This document shows positions 35,109-46,427 of a stretch of DNA of 64,000 nucleotides, piece by piece (the stretch's first letter is position 1; each line of letters starts with the position of its first letter). The translations under genes were made by a program, and so were the position numbers. Under the pieces are notes generated by a model that worked only from the letters and a program-made list of their open reading frames with translations, did not search any database and was not told where the DNA came from. Origin of the DNA: Alligator mississippiensis (taxonomy: Eukaryota; Chordata; Crocodylia; Alligatoridae); the NCBI RefSeq assembly GCF_030867095.1, contig NC_081824.1:303754956-303818955 (forward strand). Direction: 5' to 3'.

Positions 35109-35528
35109 TGTTGTCCCCAAGGACTGTGTGAGTTTGTGCCCAGTGTGCTTTTGCCAATAAACACACAGGGGTGGAGGATCCAACTTAATCTTTATTGTTT
35201 CAAGTCTGCGCAGAGAGGGGTGCTTGGTGATCATTCTCAAAGCAAGCACCACCCCATTTGGCTTGCTTTCAGCCTTATATAGCTTTCTCCCACTTAACAC
35301 GCTGTACTGGTACTATTGGCTGCCTTCTCTTAGCCCATGCTCATATTACCTTAGCCACAGAACATGTCCGTACTTGTCTGGGCTTGCCTACATGACATTT
35401 CTTTCCCAGCGGGCAAGCATTCCTTAACATACATATACCACACCTCTCCCAGCACCAGCAAGCTGCCTTAAGTATTCAGTTAAATATAATTTGCAAAAGC
35501 TAGATATACCATAAAAAAGACTATATCA
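35109..35528 (-). repeat. Provirus 5' LTR
   Basis: The 420-bp copy has TG..CA ends. On the minus strand it has a TATA-like box (about 35275-35284) and an AATAAA signal (35191-35196). About 5% of positions differ from the 3' LTR. Confidence 0.92.
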
Positions 35529-35909
35529 CTAGGGCAGTGCATCAGTGTCAGGGAGCTTTTCCTTGTATTGTGTCAGAGCCAAGCACCTCTGCTGTTTCTC
35601 TCCGCCCCCATCTCAACTGTGGAGCAAGCGCAGCTTGCAGCCAGTAAGGAGCTGTCGGGGATAGGCAGCAAGAAGCTGAGTTCACACTGTTGCCACTTCT
35701 CCCCATGGGCCTGCTACCTCCCAAGTGCGGTATAGTCTTGTGATGGGGTGGAGGAGGGGGGTGGGGAGTATGAGAGAAGTGTCGGTGGATGCAGTGGCAA
35801 GTTGCTTAGCTGCAGTGCAGTTCCTCATGGCTCAGCCATGACATGGGCCCGGGCAAATCTCTCCAGCTTTGTGGGCCAAATCCAGGTTGTGTAGGGCACT
35901 GTGTGATAG

Positions 35910-38831
35910 GTGGCACCCACAAGGACAGCCCAGCCTGAAGAAAGAGAGCATTGGGAACCTGAAAGCCATGGGGAGGCCAGCACTACGGCACAGGTAAGAA
36001 ACGAGAAGGTAAGAAACAATGGGCCCCTTGGGACTTGGAGCGGGGGGGCAGCAAAGGCACCAGTCGCAGGGCTCAAGTGCCTATATACTAATGCTAGGAG
36101 CATGGGAAACAAGCAGGATGAACTAGCGCTCCTGCTTGCACTAAACACCTATGACTTAGTGGGGCTAACAGAAACCTGGTGGGATTCATCCCATGACTGG
36201 GCGGTACATATTGAGGGCTATAGATTGTACAGAAAGGACAGGGTAGGGAAGAAAGGGGGAGGGGTTGCGCTCTATGTCAGTGAGCAATATACGTCAGCCC
36301 TCATCAAGACAGAATCCAAGGATGAGGAAGTAGAAGGATTGTGGGTTAGGCTACATGGGGGGCAAGGAGAAAGGGATTTGGTGGTAGGGGTCTGCTACAG
36401 ACCCCCACACCAAGGGGAAGAAAGAGATTCGGGGCTCCTGAGGCAGCTCTTGGAGGCCATAAAAGCTAAAGAGGCGGTAGTCATGGGGGACCTAAACTAC
36501 CCGGACATCTGCTGGGAGTCACAGACAGCAAAGTCCCACCGCTCACGCAGGTTTCTAACCTGTGTACAGGACCTCCACCAGACACAGGAGGTACACGGTC
36601 CCACTAGGGGGAATGCCATACTGGATCTGGTATTGGCAACGGGAGATGACATGGTAGCGGACCTCCAGATCGGTAGCCATCTGGGGGACAGTGATCACAT
36701 AATAGAATACACCATAAGACGTCGAGTGGGTAAGGTAACTAGTAGGGTGAAAGTGCTAGACTTTAGGAAAGCTGATTTCAGTGAACTCAGGCGATTAGTC
36801 AAGGACGCACTGCAGAGTAGGAGGTTTGAAGAAATGGAAGCCCAAGAAGGGTGGCTGTGCCTTAAGGAATCGATCCTTCGGGCACAAAGCAAGACGATCC
36901 CCGAGCGAGGCAAAAAAGGGAAAGGGGCCAGGAGGCTTCCCTGGCTGACCAGAGAAATCCAGGGCAGCCTAAGGGACAAAAGAGGAGCACATAAAAAGTG
37001 GAAACAGGGAGAGATCACCAAAGATGAATATACCTCCTCTGCTTGTGCTTGTAGGGAGGCAGTTAGACCGGCCAAAGTTACCATGGAGCTGAGGATGGCA
37101 ACCCAAGTAAAAGACAACAAGAAATTGTTTTTTAGATATATAGGGAGTAAAAGGAAGGCCCAGGGAGGAATAGGACCCCTGCTAAATGGGCAGAAACAAT
37201 TGGTGACAGACAGAGGGGACAAGGCTGAACTCCTCAACGAGTTCTTTGCCTCAGTGTTCCTAAGCGAGGGGCACGACAAGTCTCTCACTGGGGTTGTAGA
37301 GAGGCAGCAGCAAGGCACCAGACTGCCATGCATAGACCCTGAGATGGTGCAGAGGCACTTGGAAGAACTGGATGCCTTTAAGTCGGCAGCCCTGTATCAG
37401 CTCCATCCGAGGGTGCTGAAGGCACTGGCTGACGTCATTGCAGAGCCACTGGCGGGAATATTTGAATGCTCGTGGTGCACGGGCCAAGTCCCAGAGGACT
37501 GGAAAAGGGCCAACGTGGTCCCCGTTTTCAAAAAGGGGAGGAAGGAGGACCCGGGCAACTATAGGCCAGTCAGTCTCACCTCCATCCTTGGCAAAGTCTT
37601 TGAAAAAATTATCAAGGCTCACATTTGTGAGAGCCCGGCAGGACAAATTATGCTGAGGGGAAATCAGCACGGGTTCGTGGCAGGCAGATCGTGCCTGACC
37701 AATCTAGTTTCTTTTTATGACCAGGTTACGAAACGCCTGGACACAGGAGGAGGGGTGGATGTCGTATACTTAGACTTCAGGAAGGCCTTCGATACGCTAT
37801 CCCACCCCATACTGGTGAACAAGTTAAGAGGCTGTGACTTGGATGACTACACAGTCCGGTGGGTGACGAATTGGCTGGAGGGTCGCACCCAGAGAGTCGT
37901 GGTGGATGGGTCGGTTTCGACCTGGAAGGGTGTGGGCAGTGGGGTCCCGCAGGGCTTGGTCCTTGGACCGATACTCTTTAATGTCTTCATCAGTGACTTG
38001 GACGAGGGAGTGAAATGTACTCTGTCCAAGTTTGCAGATGACACAAAGCTATGGGGAGATGTGGACACGCCAGAGGGCAGGGAACAGCTGCAAGCAGACC
38101 TGGACAGGTTAGACAAGTGGGCAGAAAACAACAGAATGCAGTTCAACAAGGAGAAATGCAAAGTGCTGCACCTAGGGAGGAAGAATGTCCAGCACACCTA
38201 CAGCCTAGGGAATGACCTGCTGGGTGGCACGGAAGTGGAAAGGGATCTTGGAGTCCTAGTGGACTCCAAGATGAACATGAGTCGGCAGTGTGACGAAGCC
38301 ATCAAAAAAGCCAATGGCACTTTATCGTGCATCAGCAGATGCATGACAAACAGGTCCAAGGAGGTGATACTTCCCCTCTATTGGGCGCTGGTCAGACTGC
38401 AGTTGGAGTACTGCGTGCAATTCTGGGTGCCGCAATTCAAGAGGGATGCGGATAACCTGGAGAGGGTACAGAGAAGGGCCGCTCGTATGGTTAAGGGCCT
38501 GCAGACCAAGCCCTACGAAAGACTAGAGAAACTGGATCTTTTCATCCTCCGCAAAAGAAGGTTGAGAGGTGACCTTGTGGCCGCCTATAAGTTCATCACG
38601 GGGGCACAGAAGGGAATTGGTGAGGTTTTATTCACCAAGGCGCCCCCGGGGGTTACAAGAAATAATGGCCACAAGCTAGCAGAGAGCAGATTTAGATTGG
38701 ACATTAGGAAACACTTCTTCACAGTTCGAGTGGCCAGGGTCTGGAACGGGCTCCCAAGGGAGGTGGTGCTCTCCCCTACCCTGGGGGTCTTCAAGAGGAG
38801 GTTAGATGAGCATCTAGCTGGGGTCATCTAG
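35910..38831 (+). CDS. CR1 LINE ORF2: endonuclease and reverse transcriptase, open
   Basis: This enzyme nicks target DNA and reverse-transcribes CR1 RNA at the nick. The frame is uninterrupted for 973 codons. An APE-type endonuclease occupies roughly residues 55-275, with LYTNARSM, TETWWD, GGGVALYV, VMGDLNYPD and LGDSDH, so the main catalytic residues are present. A linker follows, then the reverse transcriptase at about 480-770 with NYRPVSLTSI, a VPQGLVLGP motif (usually QGS) and the catalytic FADDTKL. The C-terminal domain ends ..[17 protein letters not shown]. The frame opens with GTG, and the first in-frame ATG is at 36102, inside the endonuclease, so the true start was probably lost with the missing 5' part. 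No ORF1 is visible. Transcription is unlikely without a 5' promoter. Confidence 0.93.
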   Translation: MAPTRTAQPEEREHWEPESHGEASTTAQVRNEKVRNNGPLGTWSGGAAKAPVAGLKCLYTNARSMGNKQDELALLLALNTYDLVGLTETWWDSSHDWAVHIEGYRLYRKDRVGKKGGGVALYVSEQYTSALIKTESKDEEVEGLWVRLHGGQGERDLVVGVCYRPPHQGEERDSGLLRQLLEAIKAKEAVVMGDLNYPDICWESQTAKSHRSRRFLTCVQDLHQTQEVHGPTRGNAILDLVLATGDDMVADLQIGSHLGDSDHIIEYTIRRRVGKVTSRVKVLDFRKADFSELRRLVKDALQSRRFEEMEAQEGWLCLKESILRAQSKTIPERGKKGKGARRLPWLTREIQGSLRDKRGAHKKWKQGEITKDEYTSSACACREAVRPAKVTMELRMATQVKDNKKLFFRYIGSKRKAQGGIGPLLNGQKQLVTDRGDKAELLNEFFASVFLSEGHDKSLTGVVERQQQGTRLPCIDPEMVQRHLEELDAFKSAALYQLHPRVLKALADVIAEPLAGIFECSWCTGQVPEDWKRANVVPVFKKGRKEDPGNYRPVSLTSILGKVFEKIIKAHICESPAGQIMLRGNQHGFVAGRSCLTNLVSFYDQVTKRLDTGGGVDVVYLDFRKAFDTLSHPILVNKLRGCDLDDYTVRWVTNWLEGRTQRVVVDGSVSTWKGVGSGVPQGLVLGPILFNVFISDLDEGVKCTLSKFADDTKLWGDVDTPEGREQLQADLDRLDKWAENNRMQFNKEKCKVLHLGRKNVQHTYSLGNDLLGGTEVERDLGVLVDSKMNMSRQCDEAIKKANGTLSCISRCMTNRSKEVILPLYWALVRLQLEYCVQFWVPQFKRDADNLERVQRRAARMVKGLQTKPYERLEKLDLFILRKRRLRGDLVAAYKFITGAQKGIGEVLFTKAPPGVTRNNGHKLAESRFRLDIRKHFFTVRVARVWNGLPREVVLSPTLGVFKRRLDEHLAGVI

Positions 38832-38915
38832 ACCCAGCACTCTTTCCTGCTTATGCAGGGGGTCGGACTCAATGATCTATTGAGGTCCCTTCCGACCCTA
38901 ACATCTATGAATCTA
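35950..38915 (+). mobile_element. CR1 LINE, nearly full ORF2, 5'-truncated
   Basis: The element ends at 38915 with an 84-bp 3' UTR (GGGGGTCGGACT..TTGAGGTCCCTTCC) and the CR1 3' signature ATCTATGAATCTA. The left boundary is uncertain, between about 35900 and 36070. ORF1 is absent. The matching 3' end at 23679-23948 shows the family has several related copies. Confidence 0.9.
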
Positions 38916-39012
38916 GGTGGGGTGGGGGTTCCTGGGGTCCCACCTCCACAACATGGGGCTGGCATGGTGTGTGGCCCTTGGCTGTGGAAAAGTTGGACAT
39001 CTGTGCTCTAAG

Positions 39013-39633
<621 letters not shown>

Positions 39634-39899
39634 ATTGGCTATATTATCTTTTTTTTTCTTTTGTGAGAGCACAAAACCTAGTATAATTCGTTGTGATTGC
39701 TTACTTGAGTTTCTAGGTGTAATTGAAATACAAATAATATGGTAGGGATATAAATAAATTACTAATATATTTTAAGACTCTTAAATCTTGTTCTGTAAAC
39801 CTTGTGGCGCATACGAAATTTAGATGGGATGGTTTGGTGCAAAAGCTGTATATTAACATCCTTTGTAGAAGACCTACATATCATGCAGTCATGGCTTGC

Positions 39900-41830
39900 T
39901 ACTTGAATAATTGAGCATCAAAACTTGTATAAGTTTGGTATTATGCCACACAGTTATGTATTCTGCATTTTCATACCAGAGTGGATGCACATGCATCCAT
40001 TGTCTTACTAGTCTCACAGTGAAGTTTTTCTGGATATCCAATCTAAATTTATTTTGCTGCAACTTTTGGAACATTGGTCCATGTCCTTCTCTCTGCAGCA
40101 AGAAAGAAAAGGTGCTTTCCTTCTTTATGGCAGCCCTTCAAGTATTTGAAGACTACTGTCATTTCCCCTCCCAAGTGCCTTTTCTGCAAGCTGAACATGT
40201 CTAGCTCCTCACCCTCTCCTCAGGCAACTTGCCTTCCAAGCCCTTTATCATCTTTGTTGCCTGCCTCTGAATCCTCTTAACTTTGTATCCTGTTTAAAAT
40301 GGGGAGTCCATAACAGCAAACACTACTCCAGTAACTTCTCAGATATTGAGGTGAGGCTAACCAGCCTGTAGTTACCCGGGTCCTCTTTTTTGCCTTTTTT
40401 TAAATAGGGGCACTATGTTGGCCCTTTTCCAGTCCTCTGGTACCTGGCCTATCTCCCATGACTTCACCAAGATCATTGCAAGGGCTCTGAGATCTTCTCT
40501 GCCAGTTGCTTCAGGACCTTGGGATAAAGCTCATTTAGCCTTAGCCCTGCCGAACTTGAATTCATTCAAACTCAACAAAAGCCTTCTGACAGTGGCTTTT
40601 ATCTCCTCCCTCATCTTGCCCCTTCCTTTATCCAGATAAGCCCTATTAGGTGTCTGGCTGCTGCTTATTTTTTTGTAGAAACTGAGGCAGAGTAGCTGTT
40701 GAGTAGCTCCACCTTCTTTCCCTCTTTGATTAGGAGTTTCCCCAGCTTCTTAACAGAAAACCCACAGATTCCTTGATCCTTTTCTGGCCAATATACTTAC
40801 AGAGCCTCTTGTTGTCCTAAACCTTCTTTGCCAGGTGCAGCTCATTCTTTATCTTTGCCTTCCTGTTTTTTTTTCCCTGCAGGTTCTTGCTATTTCTTGA
40901 TATGTTTCCTTGGTGACTTGCCCATTTTTCCATTGCCTGTATGCCTTTCTTTTGCATTTGAGACATTTAGAAGCTCCTTGTGCAGTCATATTGGTCTCTT
41001 GCCATTCTTCTTGTGCTTCCATTGTGTTGGGGCAGTTTCTTGTTGGGCTTCCAATTCTGTGCCCTTTAGAAGCTCCCAGTCCTCCTGAACACTTTTATCC
41101 TTCAGTCTGTCCTCCCATGACACCATGCCTATTAACTTCTTGGGTCAGATGAAATAGCCTTTTTGAAATCGTGTTGCAGTGTTGCTGTGACCTCATGCTT
41201 TCTCTGTCTCGCTATCTGGAATTCTATATTATGATCACTTTCTCCCAAGTTACCAATCACCTTCAGATCCTCCATGAGTTCTTCCCTGTTGGTCAGGACA
41301 AGATCTTAGATGATCCCCTAGTTATATCCTCCACCTTCAGGAAGAGATAATTGTTCTCCATACAAGGTAGGAACTGGGTTGACATTTCATGTTTTACTGT
41401 ATTGTTCTTCCAGCAGATGTTGGGAAAACTGAAGCGTCCCATCAGTGTCATCCCGTAGCTTTTGGATGGATTTGTCACCTACTTGAAGAGTTCCTCATCC
41501 ACCTCTTCTTCCTGATTTGGTGGCCTGTTATAAATCCTCACCATTATATCAGTGCTGCATCTTTCACTTTTCATCTTCATACAAATGCTTTCTTGCTTTG
41601 TTGTCTTATTCCTCCTGAACCAAGGAACAAGTATGTGTGTTTTTAACATACAAGGCAACACACCACCACCCTTTTTCCCTAGCAGAGCGTAACCTACCAT
41701 GGTGACATTCCACTCCCACCAGGTCTCTGATATGCCAGTCAGATAGTTCCTTTTGTAGCAAGAAACCTTTTTGCCTGCCCCCCCCCCCCCCCCAATGTGA
41801 AGCTCCTCCATATGGCAAAAGCCCCTTTTG
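39900..41830 (-). mobile_element. CR1-type LINE remnant with RT core missing
   Basis: Minus-strand fragments read as CR1/L3-like ORF2. An endonuclease start (GISETWWEW, GKKGGGVLP, RIYNRPPNQEEE) lies at 41480-41811, an endonuclease end ([29 protein letters not shown]) near 41200-41285 and an RT start (NYRLVSLTSIS) near 40330-40370. A C-terminal piece (IQRQATKMIKGLEGKLPEE) follows at 40150-40290. The catalytic RT core that should lie between the last two is missing, so the copy carries an internal deletion plus many stops. Confidence 0.75.
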
Positions 41831-41999
41831 CAGTATTTGCCCCCTTTTGGGGATGCTTTCTCTTTTCTGCCTTTTCTTTCTTCTTCTCTTTTTCTTTTAT
41901 TATATTATTATTATTTTTATATAAGGTGTATTTGTAGTGAAAATAGAGCTTGTAGATGCTTTTACAAATGTACTTTAAGTTTAAAAGTAAGTTGTACCA
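41831..41999. other. AT-rich spacer
   Basis: Pyrimidine-rich then TTATTA-rich low-complexity DNA, bounded on the left by a C run near 41780-41794. Confidence 0.5.
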
Positions 42000-42720
42000 T
42001 GTAACAATGTTAGCAAGGACCGGAATCTCTGTATGGAGACGGTTCCTGAATGAACCATGGTTGATTGTGTAACACAGTAGCTAATCTGGATAAACAAGTT
42101 AACAAGTGGCAATTAACACCTACAAAACTACAGACCAAGAAGAGGAAAGAATCAATACAGAACCAGGAACTCCCTGAAACTTCACTGTTAAAGGTATGGA
42201 AGCCCTGGTTTGAACTAATCAATGCTGGAAACAGACCCTTGGGGCTGAAATACCCCTGATCAACCACTTCCAGAGCTCTGTTCATCACGGCATTGAATCA
42301 ATCAAAATTCATCAATGAACTCCTGAGACTGCATGTACCTGCGTACCTGACTCCTGGGGCTGACAGCTGCCATCCAGCAGCTACTAAGAGGGATGTTCCT
42401 CAAGGTCAATGACCCCTGGAATGAGTAAGCCTGAATATTGGGGAGTCACCAAAGTCTGCCAGAGAGGGATAAAAGGCAGTGAAGAATGGCCCCCATTGGC
42501 ACCCTCTTTGACCTGACCAGCACCCTGCCTGTCCAGCCAGAAGGACCAGCCAGCACCCCCCTTCTGAAGCAACATCGCACTGAAAGAAGCGTCGACTGGC
42601 CATTGATGGTGGACTTCAGCACTTGGGGATAGGTCTATCTTGACACCAGTGCTTAGTGTTCATAGCTAGCTACTGTGAGCGTGTGCGTGAATGTGTGCGT
42701 GTTTGAGGGGATCAGCACCA
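42000..42720 (+). repeat. Possible solo LTR, uncertain
   Basis: The block starts TGTAACAATG, has a TATA-like GGGATAAAAGGCAG at about 42466-42479 and differs in composition from its AT-rich surroundings, which together suggest an old ERV LTR. No clear CA end, polyadenylation signal or target duplication was found. Confidence 0.3.
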
Positions 42721-43510
42721 AGGTTTATGGTCTGACTTTTGCATCCATCCAATAAGCTAGAATTTTATGATGATTCTGTGAGTTGGTGCTTTGTAGCCAA
42801 CATTTTTACAGACTGCAACTTCCTGCTCATCTTGTTTATTCCCCATACATCTCTCATTTGTATACATGTATTGGATGTATTTTGCATTTTGATTTACTTA
42901 CTTCCCTTTGCACCGTTTGTTGCAGTCCTGTAGCTCTCTGGCCCTTTCCCAGAGTTAAGTTGCTTTTCCAAATCCTTTCCTCTCTGGACTGTGTTCTGTT
43001 GCGGGAGGATTTTAATCACCATCCTCCATGAACCTAGTTTAAAGCCATCCTTACTAGGTTGTCCAGACAACACTCACTGATGCTCTTACCCATTCTTGTT
43101 GGATGGATCCCATCTCTCGACAACAGTCCTTCTCCCAAGACTATCTACCCATTGTCAAAGGAATCAAAGCTTGATTCTATGATTCACTATTATTCCGAAT
43201 TGTTCCAAGGTATAGCACCATATAGAGCATGTTATAGCAGTCTAGGTTTACTGTATGTTTGGGGAAGTATACTTCCACCTTCTTTCTTATATATACTCAT
43301 TTAACTCGTGTATTTTTGGGATGGTTATTTGTAAAGCACTTAAAACTTCTCCACTGAAACCTTGTATAGTGGAGGTAGAAATGAATATTGCTGGACCTTA
43401 AAGGCAAGTTTGAGAAACTTAGAAGGGGGTGATTTTTTTTTCCTTTTTTTTTTTTTTTTTAAAGTGGAGGCAGCATGGACTACCCTGAGATAACAACATA
43501 AACATTTGGG
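42721..43510. other. Intronic DNA without recognised gene
   Basis: Short frames only. A T-rich run (about 20 T) lies near 43441-43460. Confidence 0.45.
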
Positions 43511-44030
43511 GCTGTGAACAGATGTAACATTTTAATGTTTTTGAAATACTTTTAATGTTTTTGAAACACTCATATATTATTTCTTGAAATGAGGTGCTAC
43601 TTTGAAGTGTTTCATTTCTGTTATGCCTGCATGGGGGCAGGGGACCCCATATGTCCTTGTGAATCCTGCAGAACTCTGATGCTTCCCCTCACGCCTCACT
43701 GGGGAGGGAGGGGAGAACTGGTGGATAGACTCTCTAACAGCCTGGTTAGCTGCCAGATGATTGGGGTGCTCTCTACCCACACCTGGCTTTCCTGCCCCCA
43801 GTCTTTGTGCCTATCCAGTTCAAGCACTGACAGTCCCTCCACTTCCCCATTCAGTGAGAGGCAGGAGAAGTGGGGACCATAGCTGCAATGTGCTGCAACC
43901 TTCCAGTGCCCCTGGCTGGAGAGCATTCTATCCCAGGGGTGTTTCTATGTCCTGCAGCTAAAGTACTACTAAAAAAATATATATTTTTAAGATTGTCAGC
44001 CCTGGAAATGATTCAAATGTTACATCTGTC
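43511..44030. mobile_element. MITE with ACAGATGTAACATTT inverted ends
   Basis: ACAGATGTAACATTTTAATG at the left is matched at 18 of 20 positions by the inverted right end (to 44030). The interior is GC-rich and non-coding. No clear target duplication was found, so the superfamily is open. Confidence 0.6.
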
Positions 44031-44098
44031 CAAACCTTTGGTGGTTCTTGATTATTGTAGAAGATGGATTGGATGGATTCTTCTAAGCAAAAAATACT

Positions 44099-44445
44099 AC
44101 AGTATAACGTCATAAATATGGATATCAAAAATCTAGAATTATCAAAAACCCGGCACTTCCCCTTCCCGCTCCGGGGCTGGCCACTGCTCCCCCCCACTCT
44201 CGACATGAAGGGGGGAAGCTTGTACGTGGCAGCTGCTGCTGCCATTCACCACTCCATGCCACCACTCCACGTGCAGCTGCTACTCTGGTACTGGCCTCTG
44301 CTACCTCCTCAACATCCCTCCCGCTCTACGACTGGCCACTATGCCGATTTAAAAAATCTGGCATTTTCAAATTTCTGGCAAGTGCCTCGGTACTGATTTA
44401 TCCACCAAAAAATCCACGCTGGATTTTTGAGGTTATAGTTTATTA
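44099..44445. mobile_element. Tigger/pogo-like MITE
   Basis: The left edge CAGTATAACGTCATAAATATGGA and the inverted right edge ACTATAACCTCAAAAATCCAG are similar, and the ATAACCTC-type terminus next to TA is typical of Tigger-like elements. A second inner pair of inverted words (AAAACCCGGCA and TGCCGATTT) lies around a GC-rich centre. Confidence 0.5.
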
Positions 44446-44559
44446 TTCTTATACAGTATCTCAAAGTGAGCATGCAAAAATAGAACATGTTGGTAGGAGG
44501 TGAGGCCAAGCAAATTCATGCTAAAGGATGCAAGAAAACTACAGAAATAATTTTTAAAT

Positions 44560-45330
44560 GGTGGAGGAGGGGTGGAGAGAGCATAGAGGTCTGCTCCTGA
44601 GTAGGGAGGGAAACTGGGAAATGGCTGAGTAACTAATTATTTTGCCTTGGGTTTTACTGAAGAATTTAATGAAATACCAAATACAAGATAAGATTGTTCA
44701 AGAAAATATGAAGAAATATCTGGAGGAGATGGAACATATTTAAATCTTCAGGGCCAGATGGAATCCACCTGAGTATTAAATAAATTGGTGCCAGATTTTG
44801 GAAGGATTATGAATTATTCAGTTGCTGTTGGAGGACAGAAGAGGTCCCCAGTGTCTGGCGTGGAACTAATATAGTATCATTAGTCAAAAAGGGTGATGCA
44901 GGGAATTAAAAACCTATTGGTTTAGCACAGTTCCTACTGAAGGTTTGGAATAGCTAATATGTCACTAAATGAATGTTTGGGAAAAATGTGTCATCAGCAT
45001 GGGTTTCTTACTGTCAAGTTTTTACAGACTAATTGGTTTAATCGAGATGGGTAATGCAGTGGATATTGATTTTGGAATGGCATTTGATAGTATCGCTACT
45101 CTCAAAGAGAAGTGATTAGGATAATATCTAGAGAGAAAAGCTGGAAGATTAATAAAATTATCTGTGTGTAAGGAATCGATAGGTAACTTTAAAATAGGTT
45201 GATAAACTTAGGTTGATAAAATCATACTCATTTGAGTGTTTTAAGGTTCTGTGCTAGATCCAATATTCGTTAACATATTAACGCTCTGGAAAATGAAATT
45301 GAAAAATGGAGTAATGTTATCTGTATAGTC
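44560..45330 (+). pseudogene. Decayed LINE reverse transcriptase (CR1/L2-like)
   Basis: With several frame changes, the plus strand shows the usual RT order. A 'VPxxWRGTN..SLVKKGD.GN..P' segment near 44840-44920 is followed by an 'FGKN..' stretch and a degraded 'DFGMAFD' segment near 45060-45090. Many stops are present. The order of motifs is more convincing than any single one. Confidence 0.55.
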
Positions 45331-45379
45331 TGCATGATGTAAAGTGTATCATTCCTAATCTGAGGAACTCTTGTGGTAA

Positions 45380-45620
45380 CAAAAGTTCAAGTTTGGCAGC
45401 ATAGGACAGAAGCTGCTGCACAGACTGGATCTGGCTCGTGGATCCATTTTATCTGGCTCAAGGAGCTGCGGCTTCAAGTGTCAAGGGCTTTGTTTGCACT
45501 TTGCTGCAGCTGGGTGGCCAGGAGCAACCAGCTGGCAGGGAGAAGGGAAAGGGGTAGGGGGTAGTGTTGATGATCAGATTCTAGTGCTGGCCTGCCTAGA
45601 ACACAAGTTTGGCCATTTTG
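45380..45620. repeat. Degenerate hAT-like fragment
   Basis: Contains GACTGGATCTGGCTCGTGGATCC and AGGAGCTGCGGCTTC, phrases of the kind found in GC-rich non-autonomous hAT repeats here. Boundaries are uncertain. Confidence 0.35.
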
Positions 45621-45908
45621 ACCCCTTCTACTGGATGTAGAACATTGCCTTTGTTACATGTGCTGTTTCTACAAGTGAGAGCAATAATTATAATTTAACA
45701 ATACATTTCTTTACAATTAACAGATAATTGGATCTATTAAGACAGGGCTGTTTAGCTTCCAGTAGGATGGACTGGTGGGGCTGTACCAGTGTGAACCACT
45801 GGCCTGTACTGGCTGTGTTCATATGGGCAACCCTAGCTTTACTTAGCTCCCCAGCTGTGGGATCCCTGCCCCCCTCTTCTCTCTCCCTCCTCCACCATAC
45901 CTTGTGCT

Positions 45909-46325
45909 TAGGGACCTACCGAATTCATGGTGGAAGTGGGGTTCGCTGTGGCTCCTTTAATTTTGCAGGTTCCCCCTTGTGCCCCCCCCCCTCGCTAATT
46001 GGTGGAGGGGCCCCACTTAAGGCTTGCTCCTGACCAGTGGGAGGTGAAAACTGCAGTTTTAAATATGGCTCCATTTTTACCTCCCACCACTGATTGGCTG
46101 AGGGGCCCCAGATGGCCCTGCTGTTTGCTGCTGACTGATGGGGAGCAAAAACGGTGCCATGTTTAAAACCACAGTGTTAGCTTCTCTGCTGACCAGGAGG
46201 GAGTAGCGGGGTCCTCCACTAATCACCAGTGTGGGAAGCAAGGGACAAGGTGCACACTGGGGAACATGCAAGATTAAAGGAGCTGCTGTGTACTCTGCTT
46301 CTGCTGTGAATTTCGTAAGTCCCTA
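45909..46325. mobile_element. Palindromic hAT-like MITE (family C)
   Basis: TAGGGACCTACCGAATTCATGG at the left is mirrored by GAATTTCGTAAGTCCCTA at the right, and similarity continues about 85 bp into each side (CTCCTTTAATTTTGCAGGTTCCC against CTCCTTTAATCTTGCATGTTCCC inverted). Flanks CTTGTGCT and CCTGTGCA agree at 6 of 8. The same termini occur at 62645-62997. Confidence 0.7.
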
Positions 46326-46427
46326 CCTGTGCATGGTTCTGGGCCCTGAGCTCCAGGCTCTGCCAGCACTGTGGGCTGCCCTGTGCTACAATAAGCAGAA
46401 GGCTGATATGAGGGGACTAGAGCAATG

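Larger units (their letters stand above)
27815..35528 (-). mobile_element. Endogenous gammaretrovirus-like provirus, defective
   Basis: A complete LTR-gag-pro-pol-env-LTR layout lies on the minus strand, flanked by a 4-bp target duplication CTAG (27811-27814 and 35529-35532). Gag and Pol are gammaretrovirus-like: gag and pol share one frame across a single TGA, and env overlaps the end of pol. Every gene has stops or frameshifts, so the copy is dead. I count about 21 substitutions and two indels between the LTRs over some 417 bp (about 5%), so the insertion is old, probably tens of millions of years if the host mutates slowly. It inserted into a pre-existing hAT-like element. Confidence 0.93.
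27741..39004. mobile_element. Small hAT-like element split by provirus and CR1
   Basis: The outer ends GCAGTGGCCAGCAACCC (27741) and AAAAGTTGGACATCTGT (to 39004) look like degenerate hAT termini, and both are flanked by the identical octamer GCTCTAAG (27733-27740 and 39005-39012). Removing the provirus (27815-35528 with its 4-bp duplication) and the CR1 (about 35.95-38.915 kb) leaves roughly 0.5 kb, a normal size for such elements. The nested history is inferred from these boundaries. Confidence 0.65.

Noticed and set aside
36695..38827. Minus-strand frames of up to 212 codons in the CR1
   Set aside because: They are antisense shadows of the intact CR1 ORF2.
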